This document shows, piece after piece, positions 1 through 7,698 of a stretch of DNA of 35,321 nucleotides. The DNA comes from Candidatus Komeilibacteria bacterium (GTDB lineage: Bacteria > Patescibacteriota > Patescibacteriia > UBA1558 > S5-K13). The notes under the pieces are model-generated. The model was not told the DNA's origin. It made no database searches and worked only from the letters and a program-made list of their open reading frames with translations. Each line of letters starts with the position of its first letter. The first letter of the stretch is position 1. Position numbers and translations under genes: made by a program. The DNA is taken from NCBI GenBank assembly GCA_030591905.1, contig JAUVAE010000001.1:1-35321 (forward strand). Reading direction: 5' to 3'.

Positions 1-1
1 A

Positions 2-97
2 AAAATATTTATCCCGTTAGATGATTTTTCGAAGGAATTTAATGGGACAAAATTAAAAATTATATCATATAAAATAAATGAAAAAATTAATAAATAA
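2..97 (+). CDS. 3' end of an unidentified gene (partial, cut by window edge)
   Basis: An open frame enters from the left edge and runs 31 codons to a TAA at 95-97. The residues (…FIPLDDFSKEFNGTKLK…) look like ordinary coding sequence with the same AT-rich codon choice as the rest of the window. The product is not recognisable from so short a tail. The frame could also be fortuitous. Confidence 0.4.
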   Translation, partial: KIFIPLDDFSKEFNGTKLKIISYKINEKINK

Positions 98-109
98 ATA
101 TTTAATGGG

Positions 110-244
110 ATGAAAAAAACATGCTATCAATGTGAAAACTATGACTGGACAAAACAAAAAATAAAAAATAGAACTACTATTGTTAGAAACCATAGAAAAG
201 AAAAGAAAAATGTCTTAGATTATGTCAGATCTTTGCTATTTTAA
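110..244 (+). CDS. Small basic protein with a CxxC motif, hypothetical
   Basis: A 44-codon ORF starts with ATG 13 nt after the preceding stop and ends at TAA 242-244. The product begins MKKTCYQCENYDW and continues with a Lys/Arg-rich stretch (RNHRKEKK). One CxxC pair could bind metal, possibly as a dimer, but there is no second pair. No clear ribosome binding site is visible. I do not recognise the family. Being next to the end of another gene in the same direction is the only context. It may be a real small protein or a chance ORF. Confidence 0.35.
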   Translation: MKKTCYQCENYDWTKQKIKNRTTIVRNHRKEKKNVLDYVRSLLF

Positions 245-294
245 TTTGATTTATTGTTAGTTTTAGTGTTAAATAAACTAATTAGTAGTAATAA

Positions 295-441
295 ACCCCT
301 CCCTCAATCCCTCCCCTAGTCAGGAGAGGGAAGACGGGGATAAAGACTGATTTAGAAGTAATTTTATAAAAATTAATAGAACTTTGTAAAATTGTCTTTC
401 TCCTGACTAGGAGAGAGATGTCCAAAGGACAGAGAGAGGTT
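295..441 (+). repeat. Composite palindromic repeat, copy A
   Basis: Two halves face each other. The first (295-345) contains the core CTCCCCTAGTCAGGAGAGGG. The second (396-441) contains TCTCCTGACTAGGAGAGA followed by the mini-hairpin GTCCAAAGGAC and a purine-rich end AGAGAGAGG. Each core is a hairpin on its own, and the outer ends are also complementary. The purine-rich end lies about 10 nt before the ileS ATG and could act as its ribosome binding site. Related copies lie at 3461, 6357, 12135 and 12657. Confidence 0.85.
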
Positions 442-449
442 AAAATAAT

Positions 450-3400
450 ATGAATGAAAATTTAAAAAATAAAAAATCAGATCTGTTTAAAAAAGAACAG
501 GAAATTTTGAAATTTTGGAAAGATAATCAAATTTTTGAAAAATCATTAAAAAAAGATAGTCCTCAAGGCGAATATTCTTTTTATGATGGACCTCCTTTTG
601 CTACTGGATTACCTCATTATGGACATATTGTAGCTTCTTTATTGAAAGATGTTTTTCCTAGATATAAAACAATGCAAGGATATTCTGTTAGAAGAAAATG
701 GGGTTGGGATTGTCACGGTTTACCAGTGGAAAGTTTAGTTGAAAAAGATTTAAAAATTAAATCTAAAGACGAAATTGAAGATAGAGTTGGAGTTGATAAA
801 TTTAATGAATCTTGCCAAACCTATGTCATGAAATATGCTGATGAATGGCAGAAATTTATCCCCATGATTGGTAGATGGGTTGATATGGAAGATGATTATA
901 AAACTATGGATCCAGAGTATATGGAATCTATTTGGTGGGTTTTTAAATCATTATGGGAAAAGGGATTAATATATGAAGGTTATAAATCAATGCATATTTG
1001 TCCTCATTGTGAAACAACATTATCTAATTTTGAAGTAGGATTAGAATATAAAGATATTAAAGATTTATCAATAACTGCTAAATTTGAATTAATTAACCCT
1101 GTCGGAAATAACGATTCTAAAGAATCTAATTCCAACAGGACAAGTGAACCAAAAACTTTTGTTTTAGCTTGGACAACTACTCCTTGGACTTTGCCAGGAA
1201 ATGTAGCTTTAGCTGTTGGTAAAAGTATAGACTATGTAAAAGTAGAATTAGATGGAAAAAAGTATATTTTAGCTAAAGAATTAGTAGAAACAGTTTTAGC
1301 TGACAAAAAATATACAATAGTAGAGGAGCTTAAAGGCAAAGATTTAGTTGGTAAAGCTTATCAGCCGTTATTTGATTATTATTCTAGTAATAAAGAATTA
1401 GAAAACATAGAAAATGGCTGGAAAATATATGCTGCTGATTTCGTAACTATTGAAGATGGTACTGGTATTGTATATATTGCTCCGGCTTTTGGTGAAGACG
1501 ATATGAATTTAGCTAAAGAAAACAAATTGCCTTTTGTACAGCACGTTTTTTTAAATGGTAAATTCACAGAAGAAATGCAAGATTTTGCTGGTATGGAAGT
1601 AAAGCCCAAAGAAGATATAAACAAAACTGATATAGAAATTATTAAGTATCTAGCTGCTAAAGATTTGCTTTTTGCTAAAGAAAAATATGAACATTCTTAT
1701 CCACATTGCTGGCGTTGTGATGCTCCTTTATTGAATTATGCTACTAAATCTTGGTTTGTAAAAGTTACTGATATTAAAGATAAAATAATCGCTAATAATA
1801 AGAAAGTGAATTGGGTTCCAGCTAGTTTTAAAGAAGGTCGAATGGGTAAATGGTTAGAAGGTGCTCGGGATTGGTCGATTTCTAGACAAAGATATTGGGG
1901 TTCAGTATTACCTATTTGGAAATGTGATTGTGGTGAAATTAAAGTAATTGGTTCTATAGCAGAATTGGAAAAGCTTTCTGGAAAAAAGGTGGAAGATTTA
2001 CATAAACATACGGTGGATAAAATTACTATTAAATGTGAAAAATGTGATAATGAAATGAAAAGAATACCAGACGTTTTAGATTGTTGGTTTGAATCTGGTG
2101 CTATGCCTTATGCCTCAGTTCATTATCCATTTGACCCCAGTAGTTTATCCTCACAAAGTTCGGATAACCACGGGGCAAGAAATAAAAAATTGAAAGTTTC
2201 TTTACCTAAAAACTTTCCTGCTAATTTTATTGCTGAGGGTCAGGATCAAACTAGAGGCTGGTTTTATACTTTATTAGTATTATCTACGGCTTTATTTGAT
2301 AAACCAGCATTTTTAAATGTAGTAGTAAATGGTATGGCCTTAGCTGAAGATGGTAAGAAGATGTCTAAGAGACTAAGAAACTATCCTGATCCTACGGAAA
2401 TGATTCATAAATTTTCAGCAGATACTTTAAGGTATTATTTACTTTCTTCTCCTATTGTTAAAGCTGGCGATTTATGTTTCTCAGAAAAAGATTTATCAAG
2501 TATTTATTATAGATATATTTCAACTTTAATGAATGTAGTTTCTTTTTATAAAATGTATGCTAAAGAGGATGATGTTAACTTCGTAGAACCAGAACATTTA
2601 TTGGATAAATGGATTTTAGCTAAATTAAAAGAGTTAAAGAAAAATATTACTGATAATTTAAATAAATATGAAGTAAAGAAGTCCGTGGATCCAATTGGGG
2701 AGTTTATTTTAGAATTATCAACTTGGTATCTAAGACGTTCTCGGGATAGATTTAAGTCTCATGATGAGTCAGGAACTAAGACTCTACATTATGTTATTTT
2801 AGAATTTAGTAAGTTAATTGCTCCTTTTATGCCATTTTTAGCAGAGGATCTATATAAAGAAATGACCCATTCGGCAAGCTCAGGGCAGGCAGGCAAAGAA
2901 GAGTCGGTTCATTTAGTTACTTGGCCAGAAATAGAGAAATTAACTAAGGAAGAACTTAGTTTATTAGAGGACATGGAGACTGCTCGTAAGGTTGTAGAAA
3001 AATCTCATAATTTGAGAGATCAAGCTGGTATGAAAGTCAGACAACCATTAGATTCTATAAATTATAATTTTAATAAAAAATCTTTGAACATAAAATTTGA
3101 ACAAGTTATTGCTGAGGAAGTTAATGTAAAAACAGTAGAATTTTCAAAAAAAGTAGCAGATCAGGAAGTTGATTTAGATATTAAGCTTACTCCAGAATTA
3201 AAGAACGAAGGCAATTTAAGAGAACTTGTTAGACAAATTAATTCGCTTCGTAAAAAAGCTAATTTAACCATTAACGATAGGGTAAAAGTATATTTTCAAA
3301 GTAAAGATTTAGCTGATTTAATATTAGAAAATAAAGAGTTTTTACAGAAAAATGTATTAGCTGATGATATTATTAATGATCAGGTTGATAAGAGCTTAAT

Positions 3401-3458
3401 AACTAAAGAAGTAGAAATTAACAAATTTAAAGTTAAGATTAGTTTAGTTAGCATTTAA
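450..3458 (+). CDS. ileS: Isoleucine--tRNA ligase, eukaryote-like (type 2) form
   Basis: Class I aminoacyl-tRNA synthetase that charges tRNA-Ile in the cytoplasm. At 1002 residues the length is normal. The signature HIGH motif reads HYGH (56-59) and the KMSKS loop reads KMSKR (637-641). Both variants are typical of the eukaryote-like, often mupirocin-insensitive IleS2 group. The editing-domain motif WTTTPWTLPGN is near residue 242, and GWDCHGLPVE follows the HYGH motif. The last ~300 residues form the anticodon-binding and C-terminal part. Three low-complexity insertions, around residues 217-230, 562-576 and 807-815, coincide with GC-rich repeat sequences inside the reading frame. The ATG at 450 is preceded by the AGAGAGG end of a palindromic repeat. 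recO follows after another repeat. Confidence 0.97.
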   Translation: MNENLKNKKSDLFKKEQEILKFWKDNQIFEKSLKKDSPQGEYSFYDGPPFATGLPHYGHIVASLLKDVFPRYKTMQGYSVRRKWGWDCHGLPVESLVEKDLKIKSKDEIEDRVGVDKFNESCQTYVMKYADEWQKFIPMIGRWVDMEDDYKTMDPEYMESIWWVFKSLWEKGLIYEGYKSMHICPHCETTLSNFEVGLEYKDIKDLSITAKFELINPVGNNDSKESNSNRTSEPKTFVLAWTTTPWTLPGNVALAVGKSIDYVKVELDGKKYILAKELVETVLADKKYTIVEELKGKDLVGKAYQPLFDYYSSNKELENIENGWKIYAADFVTIEDGTGIVYIAPAFGEDDMNLAKENKLPFVQHVFLNGKFTEEMQDFAGMEVKPKEDINKTDIEIIKYLAAKDLLFAKEKYEHSYPHCWRCDAPLLNYATKSWFVKVTDIKDKIIANNKKVNWVPASFKEGRMGKWLEGARDWSISRQRYWGSVLPIWKCDCGEIKVIGSIAELEKLSGKKVEDLHKHTVDKITIKCEKCDNEMKRIPDVLDCWFESGAMPYASVHYPFDPSSLSSQSSDNHGARNKKLKVSLPKNFPANFIAEGQDQTRGWFYTLLVLSTALFDKPAFLNVVVNGMALAEDGKKMSKRLRNYPDPTEMIHKFSADTLRYYLLSSPIVKAGDLCFSEKDLSSIYYRYISTLMNVVSFYKMYAKEDDVNFVEPEHLLDKWILAKLKELKKNITDNLNKYEVKKSVDPIGEFILELSTWYLRRSRDRFKSHDESGTKTLHYVILEFSKLIAPFMPFLAEDLYKEMTHSASSGQAGKEESVHLVTWPEIEKLTKEELSLLEDMETARKVVEKSHNLRDQAGMKVRQPLDSINYNFNKKSLNIKFEQVIAEEVNVKTVEFSKKVADQEVDLDIKLTPELKNEGNLRELVRQINSLRKKANLTINDRVKVYFQSKDLADLILENKEFLQKNVLADDIINDQVDKSLITKEVEINKFKVKISLVSI
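1098..1139 (+). repeat. In-frame palindromic insertion 1 in ileS
   Basis: Outer arms CCTGTCGGAAAT and ATTCCAACAGG enclose inner arms GATTCT and AGAATC. The element spans about 42 nt, a multiple of three. It encodes PVGNNDSKESNSNR between the conserved strands around 'AKFEL' and 'KTFVLAWTTTPW' of the editing domain, so it sits in a loop that is shorter in typical IleS proteins. Confidence 0.7.
2135..2175 (+). repeat. In-frame palindromic insertion 2 in ileS
   Basis: CCCC (2135-2138) and GTTTATCC (2143-2150) can pair with GGATAACC (2162-2169) and GGGG (2172-2175). The sequence encodes a Ser-rich loop (PSSLSSQSSDNHGA) between HYPF and the conserved FPANFIAEGQDQTRGWF block. Confidence 0.65.
2868..2894 (+). 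repeat. In-frame GC-rich repeat insertion 3 in ileS
   Basis: The stretch contains CTCAGGGCAGGCAGG and encodes HSASSGQAG in a loop of the C-terminal region, just before the conserved SVHLVTWPE. A near-identical block, CTCGGGACAGGCAGG, lies inside the intergenic repeat near 6406-6420, so the two belong to one repeat family. The GC content contrasts sharply with the surrounding gene. Confidence 0.6.
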
Positions 3459-3460
3459 CT

Positions 3461-3574
3461 ACCTCTATCCCTGTCTCCCTTTCTCCTAGTCAAGAGAAAG
3501 GGACTATATGCTTATTTAGTTTTTTTGTCCCTCTCCTGACTAGGAGAGGGATGTCCAAAGGACAGGGAGAGGTT
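3461..3574 (+). repeat. Composite palindromic repeat, copy B
   Basis: This is the most complete copy. Outer arms ACCTCTATCCCTGTC and GACAGGGAGAGGT pair apart from a 2-nt bulge. They enclose a first hairpin (CCCTTTCTCC/AAGAGAAAGGG), a linker GGACTATATGCTTATTTAG and a second hairpin (TCCCTCTCCT/AGGAGAGGGA). It fills the ileS-recO gap. Its AGGGAGAGG end lies 11-12 nt before the recO ATG and may serve as its ribosome binding site. Confidence 0.85.
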
Positions 3575-3585
3575 GAATCTAATTT

Positions 3586-4227
3586 ATGGAATATATAACT
3601 CATGGCATAATTCTTAGTTCTAGAGATTTTAAAGATGCAGATAGATTGTATTCTATTTTAACTTTAGAAAATGGTTTAATAAATGCTACAGCAAAGTCAG
3701 TAAAAAAATCAGAGAGTAAATTATCTGGTTTTTTAATACCTTCTAATCAGGTTGTTTTAATGTTGGCTAATGGGAAATCAACAATAAGTAGAATTGCTCA
3801 AGTTAAAGTTTTAAAAACTCATTCTCATATCATAAAAGATCATGAGATTTTTTTATTATTTAGTCAGATTGTAGAGATTTTATTGAATTCAGTTAAAGAA
3901 AATTTAGCAGAAAAAGATATTTATAACACTACATTATTATTTTTAAACGATTTGAATGATGAAAAATTGAGTATAGAAAAAAAGAAAACTATTCAGTTAA
4001 TATATTTTTCCGAACTTTTAAAATTTTTAGGATTTAGACCTAAAAAAATTGATATTAAAACGGATTTATTGTGTAAATTATTGGAACTTATGTTTAAGAA
4101 TGACTATTCAAAAAATCGTGATTTAATGCTAAAATTAAAGGTAAGATTAGGCGATTTTTCTATTTTAAGAGAATGGTTTATAGATTATTTTCAGAATATT
4201 TTGGAGAAAAAAATAAATAGTTTTTAA
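3586..4227 (+). CDS. recO: DNA repair protein RecO
   Basis: RecO acts with RecR in RecFOR recombinational repair, loading RecA onto SSB-coated single-stranded DNA. The N-terminal OB-fold is recognisable: MEYITHGIILSSRDFKDADRLYSILT, then GLINATAKSVKK and KLSGFLIPSNQVVLML. The helical C-terminal part contains YFSELLKFLGFRP, typical of the family. At 213 residues it is somewhat shorter than the usual ~240, and the CxxC zinc finger found in many RecO proteins is absent (the only Cys is in LLCKLLEL). The gene starts just after palindromic repeat copy B and is 12 nt upstream of the next gene, probably co-transcribed. Confidence 0.85.
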   Translation: MEYITHGIILSSRDFKDADRLYSILTLENGLINATAKSVKKSESKLSGFLIPSNQVVLMLANGKSTISRIAQVKVLKTHSHIIKDHEIFLLFSQIVEILLNSVKENLAEKDIYNTTLLFLNDLNDEKLSIEKKKTIQLIYFSELLKFLGFRPKKIDIKTDLLCKLLELMFKNDYSKNRDLMLKLKVRLGDFSILREWFIDYFQNILEKKINSF

Positions 4228-4239
4228 TAAGGTTTAAAT

Positions 4240-6342
4240 ATGAAAAATACAAAAAATATTTTAGATTTATCTAAAATTAAAAAAACAAAAAAATCAATTT
4301 TTAGTAAACAATTAAAAAATAAATTGGGCCCTAAGCCAAATTTAAGTTTTGGTGTAAATGTAAAAATTGTTAGAGGTGGAAAAAAAAAATCATCTCATAA
4401 TAAAAAATTAAGTGTTGGTATCAGACCAAAATTATTAAGTAAGAAAAAAATAAAAGGCGTTCGATCAAAAGCTTATGATACAGCTAATTCTTCTAAAGAG
4501 ATTGATGATATTTGGAAGAAGAATAAAAATTTAGATAAAGGATTTGATAAGAGGCCATCTACCAAAAAAAAGACTTTACCAATTATTATTATTTTATTAT
4601 TTTTACTTGCTGTTGCTAGTATAGCTGGCTGGTATTTTTTTGGTACTAAAGAACTAACTGGTGAAGGAGTAAGTTTAGAGATCAAAGCAGACGAGAATAT
4701 AGTTTCTGGAAAACAAGTTGAATTATTGATAAAGTATAAAAATAAAGAAAATGTTAAAGTAAAAAATCTTGAATTAAGGATAAATTATCCAGAAGGTTTT
4801 CATTACATTTCTTCTAAACCCTATGCCAATACTTTGTCTTCTAATGTTTGGCAATTAGATGACCTTAAGGCTGGGGAATCTGGAGAGGTGAGATTGGTAG
4901 GACAAATTATTGGAGGACTTGATGAAGAAATCGTTTTAGAGCCAATTTTATCATATGAGCCATCTAATTTTAGCTCGTCATTTGAATCAAAAGTAGTTAA
5001 AGTTTTTAAAATTGATAAGTTATTAATGGATTTTCGAGTAGAAGCGCCAGCAGAAATAGGAAATGATAATAGAGTTACTTATAATATATTTTATAAAAAC
5101 ATATCTGAATTACCGCTGGATAATTTTAGATTAAGAGTGGATTATCCAGATAATTTTACTATTATTGAAACGGGCGGAGACGCTCAATTATTAACAGAGG
5201 ATATTTGGGAGATTGATGAAATAATGAAAGATGAAGAAAATGAAATAATAATAACCGGATTTTTTGATTTAGAGAATATAAGTTCTTCAACAGTAAAGGC
5301 TATTTTAGAGATTAAATCTTCATTATTAGAAATTCCTTTAATTGGTGAGTCTAGTTCTAATTGGTATCCATATTTAACAATTGAGAAAGATATTACTTTG
5401 TCGGAATTGGCAGCTAATTTAAAAGTATCTGTAAATGGAGATAACAAAGATTTGGCAATTGATTGGGGCAGTGAATTAGAATATGTTATTAATTATAAGA
5501 ATACCAGTGATTCAGACTTGGAAAATGTTTCTATTACAGTTATTTTAAATTCTGATTATCTTGATTGGGAAAGTTTGGACGATAATTTTAATGGTTTAAT
5601 TGATGAAGGAAATCATTTTATTACCTGGGACAAGAAAATTATTCCTTCTCTAGCAAAACTTGATGTGGGTCAGGAAGGTAGAATTAGTTTTAAGATCAAA
5701 GTTGTTGATTTTAACGAGGAGATTGTAGAAAGTGATGATTATTTAATTGCTTCAGAGGTGTTTTTAGATTCTGATAGTTTTGAGGTAATAGAAGGAGAAG
5801 AGGAAGAGAATAAATTGATAAATTCTAATATTATTATCAATAAAATAAATAGTCCTGTCGATTTTTTAACTTTAGCCAGATATTATAATGAAGCTGGTGA
5901 AGCTGTCGGTTCAGGGCCATTACCACCATTTGTAGGAGAAACAACGAGTTATCAGATAGTTTGGAGTTTAAAATCTTTAACAGCCGATTTAAAAAATATA
6001 CTTATTAAGACAACATTGCCTCCGGGAGTTGAATGGGCTCAGGGAATTGTTGCTGATGATCAGGATTTGATTTTTAATGATACTACTAGACAAGTAGTCT
6101 GGAAAATAAATAATTTAGAAAAAATGGAGAATAATATAGCTAAATTTAATGTCCTGATAACTCCTGACGTAAGTCAGGTTGGTAAAATAGTAACTTTGAA
6201 TAATACTATAACATTAATAGCAGAAGATACTTATTCTCAGGGAAGAATTAATTTAAATAGTAACTATTTAACTACTGAGTTAGAGGGAGATGAAAAGGCC
6301 GTTGGGAATGAAAAGGTTATTAATTCTATTCTAGGTGAATAG
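4240..6342 (+). CDS. Membrane-anchored surface protein with DUF11-like beta-sandwich repeats
   Basis: This 700-residue protein has a Lys-rich cytoplasmic N-terminus (1-110), one transmembrane helix (about 113-134) and a large acidic outer part. The outer part contains about four similar beta-sandwich modules (roughly 139-225, 262-345, 395-495, 540-670). Each has the pattern 'V.Y.I.YKN.S...L.N..L.V.YP..F' followed by 'W.I..L..GE...I...G'. This resembles DUF11/CARDB-type adhesin or stalk repeats. Module 3 carries DDNFNGLIDEG (447-457), which looks like a dockerin/thrombospondin-type calcium loop. No catalytic motif or sortase signal is visible. A cell-surface structural or adhesive role is inference. 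It is 12 nt downstream of recO with a weak AAGG site. Confidence 0.65.
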   Translation: MKNTKNILDLSKIKKTKKSIFSKQLKNKLGPKPNLSFGVNVKIVRGGKKKSSHNKKLSVGIRPKLLSKKKIKGVRSKAYDTANSSKEIDDIWKKNKNLDKGFDKRPSTKKKTLPIIIILLFLLAVASIAGWYFFGTKELTGEGVSLEIKADENIVSGKQVELLIKYKNKENVKVKNLELRINYPEGFHYISSKPYANTLSSNVWQLDDLKAGESGEVRLVGQIIGGLDEEIVLEPILSYEPSNFSSSFESKVVKVFKIDKLLMDFRVEAPAEIGNDNRVTYNIFYKNISELPLDNFRLRVDYPDNFTIIETGGDAQLLTEDIWEIDEIMKDEENEIIITGFFDLENISSSTVKAILEIKSSLLEIPLIGESSSNWYPYLTIEKDITLSELAANLKVSVNGDNKDLAIDWGSELEYVINYKNTSDSDLENVSITVILNSDYLDWESLDDNFNGLIDEGNHFITWDKKIIPSLAKLDVGQEGRISFKIKVVDFNEEIVESDDYLIASEVFLDSDSFEVIEGEEEENKLINSNIIINKINSPVDFLTLARYYNEAGEAVGSGPLPPFVGETTSYQIVWSLKSLTADLKNILIKTTLPPGVEWAQGIVADDQDLIFNDTTRQVVWKINNLEKMENNIAKFNVLITPDVSQVGKIVTLNNTITLIAEDTYSQGRINLNSNYLTTELEGDEKAVGNEKVINSILGE

Positions 6343-6356
6343 ATTAGAAATTAATT

Positions 6357-6493
6357 ACCTCTCCCTGTCCTTCGGACATCCCTCTCCTAGTTCCCACGAC
6401 TTCGCTCGGGACAGGCAGGAGAGGGACAAGAGAACTAAACGAGCATATAGTCCCTTTCCTCCTGACTAGGAGAAAGGGAGACAGGGATAGAGG
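6357..6493 (+). repeat. Composite palindromic repeat, copy C, with nested second repeat
   Basis: This is copy B in reverse orientation: ACCTCTCCCTGTCC…GGACATCCCTCTCCTAG on the left, AACTAAACGAGCATATAGTCC as linker, and CTCCTGACTAGGAGAAAGGG then ACAGGGATAGAGG on the right. The left hairpin loop (around 6391-6415) is interrupted by TCCCACGACTTCGCTCGGGA plus CAGGCAGG, a second repeat type related to the ileS insertion at 2868. It fills the gap before tgt. Confidence 0.85.
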
Positions 6494-6503
6494 CAAATTA
6501 ATT

Positions 6504-7625
6504 ATGTTTAAAATATCAAAAGAATCTAAAAAATCTGAGGCTCGCTTAGGTGTTTTAAAGACTAAATCAGGAAATCTTAAAACTCCTTTTTTTATGCCAA
6601 TTGCTACTAGAGGAGTGATAAAGTCTTTGAGTTATCAAGATATAGAAAATTTAGGTCCTCAAATTATATTAGGAAATACTTATCATTTATACCTTAAACC
6701 AGGTTTGAAAATTATTAAAAAAGCTGGTGGCTTATCTAAATTTATGAATAATAAGTTTCCAGTTCTTACTGATTCTGGTGGCTTCCAAGTTTTTTCTTTA
6801 TCAAAGATTCGTAAATTATTAACAAATGGTGTCAGATTTCAATCTACTTATGATGGTTCTTGGCATTTATTTACACCAGAGAAAGTAATGAAGATTCAAT
6901 CGGTTCTGGATTCTGATATTCAAATGGTATTAGATGTTTGTTCAGATTCGAGATCAAATAATAGAAAATTATTAAAAGCTTTGGAACTAACTACTAAATG
7001 GGCTCAAAAATGTAAAAGAGAAAAAAAGAAATTAGATCCCAAGAATAAAAATTTATTATTTGGGATTGTTCAGGGTGGCTTAAATAAAGAGTTGCGTTTA
7101 AAAAGTTTAAGCGATTTAGTGGAGATAGGTTTTGATGGCTATGCTATTGGTGGCTTAGCTGTTGGTGAAACTAATCAGGAGATGTATAAAGTATTAGATT
7201 ATATAAGTTCTGCTATGCCCAAAGATAAACCAAGGTATTTGATGGGAGTTGGATATCCAGAAAACATTATAGAAGCTGTAAAAAGAGGAGTTGATATGTT
7301 TGATTGTGTTATTCCTACTAGAGAAGCTAGACACGGCAGATTATATCTTAAAAATAAATTTTACCCCGCACCTTTTTCTTCTAAAAAACGGTGCGGGGTT
7401 TATAAAACTATAAATATCATAAATGCTAAGTTTGCTAATGATTTTTCATTAATAAACAAAGATTCTAAATTAGAAGAGTTGAAAAAGTATAATAAAGCTT
7501 ATTTACATCATTTATTTAAAGTTCAAGATCCATTGGCTTTAAAATTGGCTACTTTGAATAATATTGAGTTTTATTTAGATTTAATGAGAAATATCCGTAA
7601 AGCAATTGCTGGTAATAATTTATAG
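6504..7625 (+). CDS. tgt: tRNA-guanine transglycosylase, apparently lacking the zinc site
   Basis: Tgt exchanges G34 of tRNAs with GUN anticodons for the queuosine precursor. The 373-residue length is normal. Visible motifs are LTDSGGFQVFSL with catalytic Asp90, FGIVQGGL, GGLAVGE and FDCVIPTREARHGRLYL with nucleophile Asp267. The structural zinc site of the family (CxCxxC, then His 26 residues later) aligns with Ser321, Leu323, Leu326 and Asn352, so all four ligands are replaced. The neighbouring KAYLHHL is conserved. A palindromic element (7363-7399) is inserted in frame just before this region. No other queuosine gene is in the window. The start ATG follows a repeat end (ATAGAGG). Confidence 0.93.
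   Translation: MFKISKESKKSEARLGVLKTKSGNLKTPFFMPIATRGVIKSLSYQDIENLGPQIILGNTYHLYLKPGLKIIKKAGGLSKFMNNKFPVLTDSGGFQVFSLSKIRKLLTNGVRFQSTYDGSWHLFTPEKVMKIQSVLDSDIQMVLDVCSDSRSNNRKLLKALELTTKWAQKCKREKKKLDPKNKNLLFGIVQGGLNKELRLKSLSDLVEIGFDGYAIGGLAVGETNQEMYKVLDYISSAMPKDKPRYLMGVGYPENIIEAVKRGVDMFDCVIPTREARHGRLYLKNKFYPAPFSSKKRCGVYKTINIINAKFANDFSLINKDSKLEELKKYNKAYLHHLFKVQDPLALKLATLNNIEFYLDLMRNIRKAIAGNNL
7363..7399 (+). repeat. In-frame palindromic insertion in tgt
   Basis: Perfect 10-bp arms ACCCCGCACC and GGTGCGGGGT are separated by 17 nt. The stretch encodes about 12 extra residues (YPAPFSSKKRCG) between HGRLYLKNKF and INIINAKF, a loop that is short in typical Tgt. This is the most GC-rich spot of the gene. 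Confidence 0.75.
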
Positions 7626-7644
7626 TTATGCTTTAGAGCTATTG

Positions 7645-7670
7645 ACCCCGCCCCTCTAGATGGGTGGGGT
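7645..7670 (+). repeat. GC-rich hairpin flanked by TTGAC direct repeats
   Basis: ACCCCGCCC pairs with GGGTGGGGT (one G-T pair), with an 8-nt loop. TTGAC occurs at both edges (7643-7647 and 7670-7674), and the right copy forms the -35 box of the rplY promoter. There is no T-tract, so it is not a typical terminator. Confidence 0.6.
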
Positions 7671-7698
7671 TGACATTAAAGAGATATTGCTTTAGAAT
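7670..7698 (+). promoter_or_regulatory. Promoter of rplY
   Basis: TTGACA (7670-7675), a 17-nt spacer and TAGAAT (7693-7698) closely match the housekeeping consensus. Transcription would start near 7705, about 30 nt before the rplY ATG. The -35 box overlaps the 3' edge of a GC-rich hairpin. Confidence 0.7.

Noticed and set aside
13..48. An 11-bp hairpin TCCCGTTAGAT/ATTTAATGGGA
   Set aside because: It lies inside what looks like the 3' coding end of a gene and needs two G-U pairs; it may be chance, although the arms resemble the other CCCGTTA elements.
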